A DNA stretch of 64,000 bases, taken from contig NW_017386112.1 of NCBI RefSeq assembly GCF_000237925.1, positions 62,001 through 126,000 on the forward strand. Direction: 5' to 3'. Shown here one piece after another: positions 45,480 to 58,391 of the stretch. The notes below the pieces were generated by a model. The model was given only the letters and a program-made list of their open reading frames with translations. It made no database searches and had not been told where the DNA came from. The stretch comes from Schistosoma mansoni (taxonomy: Eukaryota; Platyhelminthes; Trematoda; Strigeidida; Schistosomatidae). Each line of letters opens with the position of its first letter. Within the stretch, counting starts at the first letter, position 1. The translations under genes were made by a program, and so were the position numbers.

Positions 45480-47000
45480 TATTGTACATGATCAAAATAC
45501 TAGGCCTTCAGCCTTGAATTTTCTTATCACTGAAACATGGTCTTCTCTAGCAGTGTCTGACTCAGAATTGAATCTCTGGAACAATCGACTCTATCTCTAT
45601 GACGGATAAACCAAGCGAGAGAAAGATTGCCTCATATATACTTTGGATGACCTGTTAATGAATAAAGATAGAGACATGATTATCTGCCGAAATTGGTCTG
45701 GATATCTATTAACATCCTGTATACAAAGTTCCTGATAGTTCGAATAGTGTGAACGATCTTATTATCAATGAATTTGAAGATCCCCCTGACCTTAACTTCA
45801 GTGCTAAGGTTATCACTAGAAATTTATATCATTCTGAGATCTACTGCAGTACCGAAAGTTGGCAGTTGAGTATTGTTGAATCTTCGGTAGTTTTTAACCT
45901 ACACTGCTTGTCACGGTGGGTTTTTATCAGTACAGAGTGTGATAATATAATTGATTTAATATTTCAAGGAGATGTCATCCCTCTATCTGTACAAGTAAAC
46001 AATGAATGTGGCGCAGTGACAATAAGATAGTGGCTCGTGCTCTACCAAACTTTTCCTCATATAGTCGACCTTTTCAAGAACCGTGCCAACGTAGGGACTA
46101 CTAGCATGTTGACTTAGACCTCTTGCGCTCATTAATTAAACTTTCAAACTGTGATGAATTATTCCCATGCAATGGTCTCATGGATACCGTCGACAAAATC
46201 TTTTTGAACGTTAACTTGTGCCCATATTTTTTTGTGCACCTTTCGAAACTTAAAAGTTTAGTGGACCTTACGAATGATAAATACCAGATAAATATAGTAA
46301 TAAACAGGGACGCATGCAGGAACGTCATTTTAAGTCAAACGATTTCACAGCAGTTTCAGAAATAACAATAAACGCGGGGTCTAAAACCCTCTGCTTAATT
46401 AGTTTGATCCATTTTATTAGCCACCGATATCAAATAAGTCAAATTAACTCTTCAATGTCGAAAGCTGTCCTTGTAAGAATTGACGTAATACAAGGTAGTG
46501 TCTTAGGCCCCTCGCACTTAGTTTTATCGATGATATTGATGAAAGTCATTGCATGTGTAATTCCTTTCTCTGTGCATATGATTCTAAAAGCGTGCATTCA
46601 ATTCGCGCTCATGAGCTGAACAACATGCAACGAAGCATCAGCATGGAGTTTATCAAGTGGCGCAGTGTTGCGACACACAGCTTAATGCGAATGGATATGC
46701 TTCGGCAATACATCAATCGAGTTAGAACTTACCATGATTGGTGAGGTGATATCAACGTTACATGCGGCACAAGACTCAGGTTCTCCTGCGATTTATCGTT
46801 TACGGAACAAGTATTGAAACAAACCTCCTATTCTGAACGTTTTATAGGTTCCCTAACTCGTAACCATCAAATCAATGAGCCACGTATTTAGATTTTCTAA
46901 AGTGCATTTCGACGACTCATTGAATACCATAATTTTATTCTTGGTAGTGTGCTCACATAGGATTAATCAAGGTGAGAATCGATGCAGAGACAAATAATAC
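45480..47000 (+). mobile_element. old CR1-like LINE copy
   Basis: Plus-strand relics in LINE order: endonuclease pieces (LITETWSSLAVSDSELNLWN at about 45515, IIDLIFQGDVIPLSVQVNNE at about 45940), a linker and RT pieces. The latter include a relic of the 'RSGVIQGSVLGPLLF' box (DVIQGSVLGPSHLVLS at about 46480). The same family as the well-preserved copy at 49885-51496. Many frame breaks. Confidence 0.65.
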
Positions 47001-47099
47001 TTATGATTCTTTGAACTCTTTTAAACGTGAACTATAATTCTTGATCTTATAACCTTGGACTTCGCACACTATAGATGTGAAGACCCGAAATAAACCTAA

Positions 47100-48470
47100 T
47101 CATCTTCTTCAAAGTACTTCGTAAAATATTCTTCACATCCAGTTATCTACTTCAGTATACGAAAGAATGTAGTTACGACATTTGTATTTCGTTGTCATTA
47201 GCGAAAACAACCCACTCTGAACCTTCTCTCTGTATAAACTACTAGAGTAATCAGCCACAATCCATCTGAAAGATGAAATTGCTTCTATCCTTTGTTCGCT
47301 GTCTTCATGCATGCTGCTCCTGTGAAAATGCACTAAATATTCCACCAACTTTTAATTGTATCTGAATTCAAAGGGTAAATTATAGGAACCTTCAATGTTT
47401 AGCCATTCTAATCAGATAATCCATTAAGTTAAGTCACCGACCCGATGATTCTTTACATTAACACTGTCACCGTCAACCCTTATCAATTTGAATCTATATA
47501 TAATATGAATATTATATCACTGAGTAGCATAACATATGCTCTGTTGTTCGGTGCTCTCTTCTTCTGCTTCATTTTCTATACTTCAATATAGCCATAATGA
47601 GTTGAGTATTGAGCAGGAAATGATCTCAAATGCACCGTTCACAAATAAACAGGACGTGCACATACAAAGAAATAGCATTTCTCGTTCAATGCATTGCATT
47701 TTGTAAATACCTGTCAAAAATGTGCTATTCAGACGATTTTTGAACTGGTCAACTGAAAACAATCTTACACCACATGTTTTTCCCTACATTAAATGCGAGG
47801 TGATATAATTTCTTCCGATTGTTTGGACGGAAATAACTCTTAAGTTTTAGTTATCGTGATATATGTCAAAATGATGCTTTCTTGTAACACAAAGGGAACA
47901 CAGATTCATTCGGTCCACGACTGATTTTTGATCATAAATTGACAACGTTTACTACAAATCAATCTGTTTTTATGAATCAATCACCTTGGTCAATTTACAC
48001 AAAATACAGAACAATTGGTAACTAATAGATAAGTGTAGTGATTAGTATTGACGATGCATTCATTACAAAGAGAGATGGCGAATAACATACTTATCTGGCA
48101 ATTTATACATTTTATTATATCTCATAGATTGAACTGTAATATGATACAATCAAACATGTTGATCAAGTTCTAGTATTGGATGGTTGCAGTTTGTCAAAAG
48201 TAAGAATCAGACATATGTTCCAAGCCAATTAGCCTACATCAACAAGCCAAACAATCTCACGTTGCTATTCCAGCAATAATATAGGTGAGGATATATGGAT
48301 TGACACACAAGGATTCTTCAAACCGACCTCAACAATCTGACATTCTTACGTATGTTGTTTTTATTTCATGGAAGTAATTAGCAAGAATAAGTACACATAG
48401 ACTCAACGTAGCGTAAAAAATTACTTTGAAGAGTCGCAATTGTGGTTTTTTAAAAGAAAAGCCAGTGTGA
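47100..48470. other. no gene recognised
   Basis: AT-rich. A 71-codon minus-strand frame at 47348-47133 has no known motif. Possible introns or flanks of the C2-exon locus that follows. Confidence 0.4.
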
Positions 48471-48481
48471 TCATTTAAACT

Positions 48482-48658
48482 CACTTATTCACCTTCACTT
48501 TCTGAATGACCTAATTCACGTAATTCCTCAATCTTATTGCTTAAATCTACAGCACTTATTGATACTTCATTTTGTTCAATCTGATCATGTTTGGAAAGTC
48601 CATCGAAATCGTAAACAGTAAACGAAATAGTTTTTGAACTGATTTCAGCCTGTGGAAT
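48482..48658 (-). CDS. synaptotagmin C2-like exon, copy 1
   Basis: On the minus strand an acceptor (ttcatag) at 48660-48659 opens a frame reading SSKTISFTVYDFDGLSKHDQ, then VSISAVDLSNKIEELRELGH. This is the C-terminal half of a synaptotagmin-type C2 domain, where animal proteins have 'VYDFDRFSKHDxIGE...VDxxxxxEEWRDL'. The calcium-binding loop Asp residues of the YDFD motif are kept. The frame ends in TAA immediately before a gtgagt donor-like site. No neighbouring C2 exon is found, so I cannot say whether it is a live exon, an isoform end or a pseudo-exon. Confidence 0.65.
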
Positions 48659-48908
48659 CTATGAAATGAATTATGTATTAATTTAGGTTCATCTTGTCAA
48701 GCTTGAATGTATGCAAAATCATCTGAATATTGATAACACAGAGATTTTTCTGATTGCGAATAATTGAGGAATGTTGATCATGTGCCTACTGATTACTTTT
48801 TGCTACATTTCATGTACATTATTACCCGGTTCGTAAGTTTAACGTATTGTGAAACATTTACTCTGAAGAGATGCTGTTGTGTTTTTCATAAAAAAGCTGG
48901 TGTGATCA

Positions 48909-49095
48909 CTTGAACTCACTCATTTTTCTTCTCGTCCTGAAGGACTTAATTCACGCCATTCCTCAATAACATTACACTGATCTACAGCTATTAATGGTAC
49001 TTTGATTTGTTCATCCTGATCATGTTAGGAAAGAGATGGTATTCGTAAACAGTGAAGGAAGTGGTTTTTGCACTGATTTGAACATAGGGAATCTA
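48909..49095 (-). pseudogene. synaptotagmin C2-like exon, copy 2 (frameshifted)
   Basis: About 430 bp upstream (in transcription sense) of copy 1 and clearly its duplicate. It starts after the same acceptor context and reads SAKTTSFTVYEYH, then needs one frame change before HDQDEQIKVPLIAVDQCNVIEEWRELSP. The second half is closer to the synaptotagmin consensus (KVPL, EEWREL) than copy 1, but the YDFD loop is lost. It also ends in a stop (TGA) just before gtgagt. Confidence 0.6.
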
Positions 49096-49507
49096 TGAAA
49101 GGAATAATTTAATAATTTAAGTTCATGTAGTCAAGAACGAATGTATACAAAATCATCTGGATAATCGTAACAGAGAGATTATTGTTCCAGCGATTTACTG
49201 AGGAAATTTGATCATGTGACTACTAGTTACTTTTGGCCAGATTTTTTTGTACATTAAAACCCAATTTGTTTGTTCAACCTTTTTATTCATTCCAGTTAAC
49301 ACCGATTGATATACCTGAAGGTGTGGTGTTTATATTCACTGCTAACCGACGATTGTGTGTTTGTTATTCCAGAATATGTCCATCTTGAACATTGTGGTTA
49401 TTCATGAAGTTTTCATAAATTTTTATTCACTGTTGAACATTTCAGTTTGTAAAAACTGGTATCACGTGATTATTTCGGCTTTTGAGTAATGCTGATTTCC
49501 AAATGCT

Positions 49508-49534
49508 ATTAATAATAATAATAATAATAATAAT
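49508..49534. repeat. (AAT)n microsatellite
   Basis: Nine trinucleotide units. It lies downstream of the CR1-like LINE and could be its 3' tail, but the link is not shown. Confidence 0.9.
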
Positions 49535-49884
49535 ATATTCTGAAAATAATATTTACAGAATTCACACCAGTTTACAGGCATGATCAGATTGTTATAAAAA
49601 TCAACATTTAATGTAGAGAACAAACATGAATTATAAGAAAGTTTTATGTTTGCTGGTTTAGTAATTGATAAACAGTTTAAATATGGCATATATCACGGCA
49701 AGCCAATGCAACACCAGGGAACTTGTCATTTTTTCATCAAGTGGATAGCCTGATGATTGACCAACATTGTTCTGTAAGGTTATTACCAGTGCCAGAGCGA
49801 GTTATTATTAATTATCTACAACTAGAGAAAGTAAGATTAAAGCAAAGAGCACGGAACAACAAAACAACGATAGCAAGTAAGAGG

Positions 49885-51496
49885 TTAAACATTTAAAGTT
49901 CCTATAATCTCACTTGTGGAGTAAGATACACTTGCAGGCGCTAGAGCATTTAATGCATTTTCAGAGGAGCAAAAAGCATTAATTGAGCGAACAAACAATG
50001 GGAGAGAGTTTAACATACGGATAGATTGGGGTAAATTATTCCAGAGCCTAGAAAACTTACAGGTAAAGTAATTCATATAGAGAGAAGATCTAGAATATGT
50101 TTGTTTCGCTAAAGACAAGGAGTTACGAATGTCGTAATGTGAAGCCTTAGCATATTGAATCGCCTGACTGGATGTGAAGGAGAGTTTGTTAAGTATTTTG
50201 AAAAAGAAGATAAGGTTAAGTTTGAGTCTCCTCATCCATAAAGGGTCAAGCCCTAGTTTACTACACCTCGAATTATATGTCAAGACACTATCAGTTCCAA
50301 GAGTACGAAGTGTAAATCTTCTCTGTACTGATTCCAGTCTTAATTTATCCTTTATGCGCGTGCTACTAAGGAGAAACGCGCAGTATTCGAGGAGTGGTCG
50401 AACACAGACTTTGTACATTAGAATACGAGATTCGCTGTTATGAAGGTTTCGAGTTATGAAACCTATAAGGCGTTGAGACTTGGAAGTTTGTTTCATTACC
50501 TGTTCAGTAAACGACAAGTCATCGGAGTACCTAAGTCCTAGATCTACTACTGTGTGTAACCTAGATAACATTTCCCCATTTATGGTAAGATTAAGGTTGA
50601 GTGATGTATCACCGAAGCATAGCCAACCACATTTAGCTGTATTGAGCTCCAGCTGCCATTTTGAGCACCACTGTGCTACCTTGTTAAGCTCCGTGCTGAT
50701 GCAATTTCGAATATTGCTCAGCTCATGTGGAGAAAATGAGTACACCACCTTAAGATCGTCTGCAAACAAAAGGGACTTACCCACACTAAAACACTCACAA
50801 ATATCATTAATGAAAACTAAAAAGAGCAAAGGACCTAAGACACTACCCTGAATTACCCCACTTCTAACAGGGACTGCGTTCGACAATGAAGAGTTGATTT
50901 TAACTATTTGATGTCGATTGCTGAGGAAGGAATCAAACCAGGCTAGTAACGGGTTTTGGACCCCATAAGATGCGAGTTTACCTATGAGAAGTTGGTGGTT
51001 GACCATGTCGAAGGCCTTAGAAATGTCCAGGTATAGCACTAATACTAGATATCCTTGGCTACGAAGCGAATAGACTAAATTAAAGAAGTCAAAATGACAT
51101 GTCATACAGGATCGATTTTTAAGAAATCCATGTTGCGAATCATCAATAAATTGTTCAGTCAATAAATAGTTGGATAGTTCGTCACTAATAATTTTTTCCA
51201 TAATCCTAGAGATAACTGTAGTAATATTTATTGGCCGATAGTTGTTCATGTCAGTCTTATCTCCGGATTTGTAACGTGGTATGATGTACGCGGTTTTCCA
51301 ACGGTCAGGATAAGAGCCTGATTCCATAGAGAGAGTAAACAGTTTAAGGAGAAGAAGTTGGATATCTGGACCACCATATTTGTAGAGAAATGATGAAATC
51401 CCGTCTGCACCGTGACCTTTCGAAACCTTGAGCTTATTTATAACCTTACTAATTTTCAGACGTGTGAAGGAGATAGATGTTAATTTCTGATGTTAA
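49885..51496 (-). mobile_element. CR1-like LINE with intact reverse transcriptase frame
   Basis: A minus-strand open frame of about 535 codons with no break. It starts in the RT finger region (KVSKGHGADGISSFLYKYGG), then DRWKTAYIIPRYKSGDKTDM, NNYRPINITTV, QHGFLKNRSC, LYLDISKAFDMVNHQLLI, RSGVIQGSVLGPLLFLVFIN, the catalytic LFADDLKV, the thumb, and a CR1-type end (YFTCKFSRLWNNLPQSIR). The 5' part with the endonuclease is missing and a stop closes the frame near 51499, so the copy is truncated but recent. The old copy at 45480-47000 is a relative. Confidence 0.9.
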
Positions 51497-52199
51497 GTTA
51501 TGAAACCTATTCTATATGATGAAGAAAGATCTTATTTCATCCTGTTGATTACATGACGGTGATGAATTTTTACCAGTAGACGTTCTTACACAGGACGGAT
51601 CTGAGATGAGTTCATTTCACACTTTGTACGTTGAGAATGATTCGACGAGTTTCAGACTACGTGTAACGCAGATTCCAAAAACCTCATCTAATGAACCGTC
51701 TGATTTACTGCGATTGTAACTTGATATTTCGTCAGCGAGGTCAGCATTTCAATACACTTTGATTTTAATCCTACCATTCTTCTCTCATATATTTGATAGT
51801 ATCAGTGATTTTTGATTTGATAATTTCAAATCAATTGTGTACTTGATAGATTGTTATAAATAGAAAGTAATGCAGTTGTAGAAACCACAGTGAGTAGAAA
51901 AATTAGACTTCTGAAGTTTCGTAAATCAGTGTGAATCACTTCTTAGGAGAATGAATAACCAATTAATAATTAATGCACGTTTAAGTAGCAAAAAGAAACA
52001 AAGCATGAGTATAAAGTACGATCAGTCAAAAAACAGATCTAAACAAGTCAATGTCATGTCATTTCGGTCAAAGTAATTTATTTGTAACGTGTATATAAAC
52101 TTGTGTGTGTATATGTAAGGTGTCAGAGATGAAAAAGTGTGAAAACTTTGTTGTGAGAATGAGCAAGCTTCAACTTTCATGCATGAAAATAGTTCGAAA

Positions 52200-52830
52200 T
52201 GTGAATAATATCAGACAGGGAAGCTTGAATGTGTAGTCCAAGTTGGATGGATATTCAAGCTTCCTTTTCTATTGACAGCATTAGGATTATGCATTATATG
52301 TAGCGCTTCAGCTACTCTGTTTTGTTTGTAATTGGAAAATCCTCTGTGTGGCATTTTGTTGCTTCTTATATCCATTTGATGGTTGTTGAAAATGACGTGA
52401 ACTGCTATTGAAAATATATATTGTGATATATCCAGTTTCACGGAATTATTAGGTGGTTTTTTTTGTATCAAAGATAATCTTTGGCGCTAGTTAACATTAC
52501 GCGAGATGATTCTACAACATAGAAAGCATTACATTTGACACATTCGAATTTGAAGACACAGTTGCGTTTTGACATAAAGTAAGAGCTTATCTTGTAAGTT
52601 ATTCTACTTGTTCATCAAGATTTGAGTTTTGGTTGAAATCCCATTTAATGATTATTTCACACTTACCACATAATGTAACGTAATTGATCATTCTGGAAAT
52701 GAACTTCAGGTGGTTTCTTTGGGTCCAATCACTACTTATCTGCTTAAGTTTGTCTTTTATCCCTTGAGTAGGAGCAAAAGGCGCCCTTTGAGATTGTCCT
52801 ATGAACTCTGTCCTAGCCAATTCATTCCAG
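52200..52830 (-). mobile_element. Penelope-like element 3' part (GIY-YIG region), decayed
   Basis: The minus strand reads VFKFECVKCNAFYVVESSR at about 52575-52510, resembling the 'CxxCNxxYVGETSR' start of the GIY-YIG endonuclease of Penelope-like elements. It is followed by SQYIFSIAVHVIFNN and RVAEALHIMHNPNAVNRKGS, like the family's C-terminal 'HxxxTGHxIDFNN...EAxxIxxNPxxLNR' pattern. An upstream frame (52820-52599) may belong to it. Schistosomes carry such elements (Perere-10). At least two frame breaks. Confidence 0.5.
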
Positions 52831-53069
52831 TTTAATACTAAATGATATTCATTCTTTCGATGACAGTTCCACAGTAAACTGAAATTTGAACTAGTGGATT
52901 AAAACAATAACACATGCTGTTTAAAGAAACATTCACCTAGTTTTTCAAATACCAAAAAATTTTAAACTGTCAAGGAGATATTGAACTGACCTGTACAATC
53001 CTAAAGGGATGGAGTAGAAAATTTGTTTTCTCTAGTGTCAGTGGTGATCCCTGACATTCCTGAAACTCA

Positions 53070-53239
53070 GTAGAATATGAAGCATTGGAAGTATCAGTAG
53101 TATCTGTGGTTAATCCATCTAGCGTTTATACAGATTTGCGCCTAATATCTAACGAATCCCAACTAAGATGTGTAATAAATGTGAGCAAACATGATACATT
53201 TGTGTCAATCGGAGATCAACGACTATGGGAAATAAATTT
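53070..53239 (+). CDS. possible exon of an unidentified gene
   Basis: Plus strand: acceptor-like AG (ctcag, 53068-53069), an open run VEYEALEVSVVSVVNPSSVY, TDLRLISNESQLRCVINVSK, HDTFVSIGDQRLWEINLG, and a good donor (gtatgt at 53240). The last part looks like a WD40 blade end ('SIGDQRLWEI'), and it weakly recalls the EIPR1/TSSC1 propeller, but I do not claim identity. No partner exon was found. Confidence 0.4.
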
Positions 53240-53289
53240 AGGTATGTACTTCGAAATAAAAAGGTCTTTCACATGTAGCACATAAAAGG

Positions 53290-55250
53290 TGATAACATGA
53301 ATACCAAAAGAAGAAATAGTGCTGTATATTGAAACCAAAAAATAAAACCTATGACGATGTGTATAACTAAATAAGATGGATGGTTTTTGGGAACAGTGCA
53401 TCACTCATTATAACTCATAAAAACGTTTGAAAATACTTCAAACTACTAACTAATCAACAGTAGTGTGGTGTTTTTGTACAAAAGAGCATAAGAAGAGGTT
53501 AACAAGAGTCATGAAATTTGGCTTGCCATTAAAATCAAGAAGACGAGTTAATGATACTAACTGGTAAAGTGACGACAGTCCCGCTTTTTAATTTCTCATT
53601 CGTGATTTTTATTCAATACGTCATTCACAGTGACGGAGAAAGTTTATTGTTTCTATGAAACCACAAATGATAATGAATAATAATGTCGGATATTTTGAAT
53701 ATACAATAGAGAGGTCAATTTTGTTTTTATTCCATCAATCAAGCAACTGACATTTATTGTTCTAGATACAGACTATGATTTATTGCACTCTATTTCTTTA
53801 CTGAACTTGTGCATTAACTATTATAGTTAATAGGCGATTTACTTTATGTCAATCAAAATTTCGTATGGATGAGTTTGAGATATCATTCATTGCTATGGAT
53901 GATATACTTCTCATATCGGATATGATCACTGCAATTCTTCTTCCTCCTAAATTAACTCATCATTAGACCACATGATGTTTGGGATACGACTGGCTTTCTT
54001 TCTTTTCAAGCTGTAACAAATTTTCTACCTAGCGATTTCACTCATTCATCCCCACAGAATGCAAATTAACACAGACGGGAACTTGAAGATTTTCATGAAC
54101 AGGTGGTATATATAGCTGTCAAGTAATAATCCATTGAAACGTATTATATAAATTTTGATATCGTTTTGTTAATCAATAGAGTATTTTGTGTATTATCGTG
54201 AACTAATAATAACCAATCACTGGCAAAGATGAGAGAGATGGAGAGTAATATGTCAACCATCTATTACATTTGAATGAATGTTATCCGTTTCATTAGGTCA
54301 CTGATCATGACCCAATAGTTTGATCAGAATGTGACTGATTAGTTAATGCTCTTGAACAGCATCACACAATCATTGAAAACTAAACTTTTCTTCGTAAATT
54401 GAAGTATTATTATTATTGAACATTTCATCTGAAGACTTATTAGGCGAATTATTCATGTTTATTCCTATTGTGTTTATAAATAAAAACAGATCAATCCAAT
54501 TACATCGATATGACAACGAGAATAGAAAGAACCTTTTTTCTTCCTTCTCTATTTGAAACAGATTGTGCTTGGAAAGAATAAATATGTTAGTCAACTTACT
54601 CCTTTGTAGACATACAGGTCATTACATAAGCAAATCTGTGTTGTTCATTAGGCAAATGTGAGTGAATAACTTATTCATTGAAAATAAGATTTTATGTATT
54701 GATTTGAATTTTCTCACTACGAATGTTAATAACTTCAATCAGTCAAACTCAATCGAGTAAAATGATTTCGATCACAAATGATCAACAAACGTGTACCCGC
54801 ACTAGACCTATTGATTTATTGTTCAAAACATCAAAGTTTAAAGCCAATGACATTGAGTTTGAATTTCAGTAAGAACAACAACATTTGGATCTCGTTGATT
54901 CTATCAGGTGAGTTGTAATTAGAGTGAAACGAATGGTTTATAATGTATCCTTGATTCAATCTATATGCCACTTGAATTTAAGAGAACAACAGCTAAAATC
55001 AATATCAATAACATAATGTAGTAGAAAATGAATCTGATTAATTGTTCGGTCAATGAATAATAAATATGTGAAATTATGTAATATGAATATTCATTGAATG
55101 AGATCATTTTATAAGTGATCTTAGTAATGATTAATTGAGCACTAAGGTGACATAGTTATGATAAGAGAATAAATAAGAATTTCAAAGCATAAAGATTTTG
55201 GCAATTGGACCCGTGCGTTGTTTGAAGGCTTTCAAAAGATCATTTCTCAA
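53290..55250. other. no gene recognised
   Basis: Strongly AT-rich with only short frames. Nothing supportable. Confidence 0.5.
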
Positions 55251-55259
55251 CTGCACCAC

Positions 55260-55372
55260 AAGAACGAGCTTCACTTGGAAGCCCAAAGAACACATTACGC
55301 TAGGATATATAGATGGATATGAGAAGAATGAACAACCATTGGATAGAACTAGAAAAGAAGGCACGGAATATA
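55260..55372 (+). mobile_element. RTE C-terminal fragment
   Basis: Plus strand, resembling the RTE end around 59440-59520: 'ccaaagaacacattac', 'gagaagaatgaacaa' and 'ttggatagaactagaaaag'. Decayed. Confidence 0.65.
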
Positions 55373-55379
55373 GTATATA

Positions 55380-56090
55380 TATACATATACTTATCTTTAT
55401 TTAGGGATGTAATTATTCATACTCTTCATATACATTAAAAACCCATCTACGGAGGTTTAATGCATTTGCCCAAAAGAAAGGACATTTCTGCTAACCAACA
55501 AAACAATCTAGAAATCTTTGATCAGTCTTTTCAATATTTATAAAATTTCTGGACACAGTTTACTTGCCTGAGACCTGACTGAAGTTAGATCAGACAATTG
55601 ATGAATAATGTATGATCGCTATCGAAATATATATGTTGCCTCTTTTTGTATATAACTTTCAACTTTGTCCGCGTTAGTGAATAACGGAATTAAATGATTT
55701 TTTTTACAATCGTTAATCAAAACAAATGAACGAAGAAACGGAGAGAAGAAAAGTGGGAGAATCGATAGGACTCGTGGTACAGAAGTTGTGTGAGCCAACT
55801 GCACTTATTCAGGCGTTGATCAATATTTATACTGACACAAAAATAAGCTACAGACATGTGATGAGTAGTATAAAAATTTAACACATTCGGTTAAATAGTA
55901 TCTGATTGTTGAATTTCATACAATAATATTGAATGAACAATTGTATCTAATATTTTTCATTCTGAATCAGACAGCAAATGCATCATTTTAATGTGTGTAT
56001 ATCTAAATTTCTAAGATATAGTTTGATATATGAAGCTAATGAATGAAACGCCAATAACATGTCACATGTAATGATTTCGAAATTACTTAT
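55380..56090. other. no gene recognised
   Basis: AT-rich, no motif seen. Confidence 0.5.
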
Positions 56091-56096
56091 CTTTAC

Positions 56097-56395
56097 TTAT
56101 TCCCGTTACTCCTCATGAAGTTGCATAGGTCAACCTCCAGCACTCTTTATCTAACTCTATTGACCAACATTGTTCACTTGTTTCCAGTTGCAGCTGGTCA
56201 TTGTGATGTCTGCTTCTCATTATCGACATAGTGTGTTCTTTGGCCTTCCACTTTTTCGTTTATTTTCAAGATTAACAGTCAGCGCTTGACTCGTGATGAA
56301 GTTCGATGATTTCCTCAAAGTGAGTCATGTCCACTGCAAACCCATTTTTCTCAGTTTCCTCTGCAGCCGGAACATGGTCTCAATGTTCTTCTACA
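56097..56395 (-). mobile_element. RTE 3'-end fragment (copy H), old
   Basis: Minus-strand copy of the RTE last ~300 bp ('ttactcctcatgaagttgca', 'agtgtgttctttggcc', 'gatgatttcctcaaagtg'). More diverged than copies B and F. It lies about 60 bp from the 5' end of copy F, in opposite orientation. Confidence 0.75.
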
Positions 56396-57812
56396 AATAT
56401 TTTGGATCATACTATCAATATTCAACTGAAATATTTTTGAGATTATCTACCGTCCGCCTGTAGCTCCTCCGGGGGATACTGACGGTCTTAAGTCCGGGTA
56501 AAGGGGGAGCGTTGGGCATGGAGTTAGCGACCCCATCCCGTAGAAAACAAACTCGCTAAAAAACGCTAACCAGAAAAAATTATTCAAACCTTTCAAACTG
56601 TGCGCTAGGAGTAGAATGAATAATTATGACGTCTCACGATGAAAGACGAGTTCTTTCGGAAATCATGAGGCCGATGCACCTTCTTGCAATCAGAGCGACA
56701 ATTTTTGTAGGTACATGGGATGTCCGAACAATGTGGGAGACCGGAAAACTCTTCCAAATTGCTGCAGAAATGAGAAAATACAACCTGGAGGTGCTTTGAA
56801 TCACTGAAACACATTAGACGCAGGTTGGACAACAACGACTATCTTCAGGAGAACTTCTGTTATACTCCGATCATGAAGAAGAAAATGTCCCACATACACA
56901 AGGAGTTGCATTGATGCTGTCGAGAAAAGCACAAAATTCACATATTGGATGGGAATCTCATGGACCAAGGATCATCAAAGCCTCTTTCAAAACAAAGAGA
57001 GAGAGTATTACAGTGAACGTCATCCAATGCTATGCAACGACTACGATGTTGACGCTAAAGACCAATTCTACTATAGGCTGCAGTCGATCTTCGAAAAGTG
57101 CCCAACAAAGGACCTGAGCATTCTGATGGGAGATTTCAATGCCAAGGTTGGAATGGACAACACTGGATACGAAGACGTCATGAGACGACATCGACTGAGA
57201 GAAAGGAACGAAAATGGTGAGAGATTTGCAAACCTATATGCCATCATTAAACTGATCATAGGTGGCACCATATTCCCGCACAAAAACATACACAAAGCCA
57301 CTTGGATTTCACCGGATCACAATACACAGAATGAAATACAGCAAATCTGCATGAATAAAAAGTTCAGGAGGACGATGGAGGATGTGAGAAACAGGAGAGG
57401 AGCTGGTATAGCATCAGATCACCATTTACTGGTCGCCAAGATGAAACTAAAACTTAAGAAGCACTGGACAACGGGGCGGACAACATCACAAAAGTTCAAT
57501 ATGGCCTGTCTTCGAGATGCTGAGTAACTCAACAAATTCCAGATAGCCCTCAGGGAACAGGTTCCGGGACTTTCATGAACTTCTAAATGGAGAGAGAACT
57601 ACTATGGAGAGCAACTGGAAAGGTATCACGGAGGCAAACGTTTCAACATGTCAGGAGGTTCTGGGCTACAAGAAGCACAACCACAAGGAATGGATTACTG
57701 CTGGTACACTGGATAAGACTGAAGGAGGAACAAGAAGCCAGAAATCAATATCAACCAAACAAGAGCAGAAAAAGCCAAGGCACAAGCCGAATACACAGAA
57801 GCAAACAAGCAA

Positions 57813-58256
57813 GTGAAGAGGAGCATCAGAACCGACAAACGTAAATATGTGGAAGATTTAGCGATGACAGCGGAAAAGGCTGCAAGAGAGGGAAACATGA
57901 GACAACTGTATGATACAACAAAGAAACTTGCAGGAAATTACCCTAAGCCAGAAAGAACAGTGAAAAGTAAGGAAGGCAAAGTAATCACCGACATTGAAGA
58001 ACAACGAAACAGGTGGGTAGAACACTTCAAAGAACTCTTGAATCGACCAGCTCCACTGAACCTATCCGACATCGATGTAGCACCCACAGACCTCCCAATC
58101 GATGTTGGCCCACCAACAATTGAAGAGATCAGCATGGCCATCAGACAAATCAAGAGCGGCAAAGCAGCAGGACCAGAGAACGTCCAGTCAGAGGGACTGA
58201 AAGCGGATGTAGCAGCAACTGCCAAGATACTCCACACCCTCTTCAGTAAGATTTGA
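57813..58256 (+). pseudogene. RTE copy F linker and RT start, longest open stretch
   Basis: 147 codons of the copy F frame, from the basic linker ([20 protein letters not shown]) to KILHTLFSKI, where a stop replaces a Trp codon of copy B (TGA for TGG). A LINE relic, not a host gene. Confidence 0.8.
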
Positions 58257-58391
58257 GTTGAGGAACAAGTACAAACAGACTGGAAAGAAGGACTTCTGAT
58301 CAAGATACCAAAGAAAGGCGATCTCAGCAAGTGCGATAACTACAGTGGCATCACTCCTCTCTCAATACCAAGAAAAGTCTTCAACAGGTTA

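Larger units (their letters stand above)
48370..49250. repeat. tandem duplication of about 425 bp units carrying the C2 exon
   Basis: The similarity between the two exon copies extends into both flanks: 'agccagtgtgatcatttaaactc' against 'agctggtgtgatcacttgaactc' in part, and the 'tgtatgcaaaatcatctg' block on the other side. So whole units were duplicated and have since diverged visibly. Confidence 0.7.
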
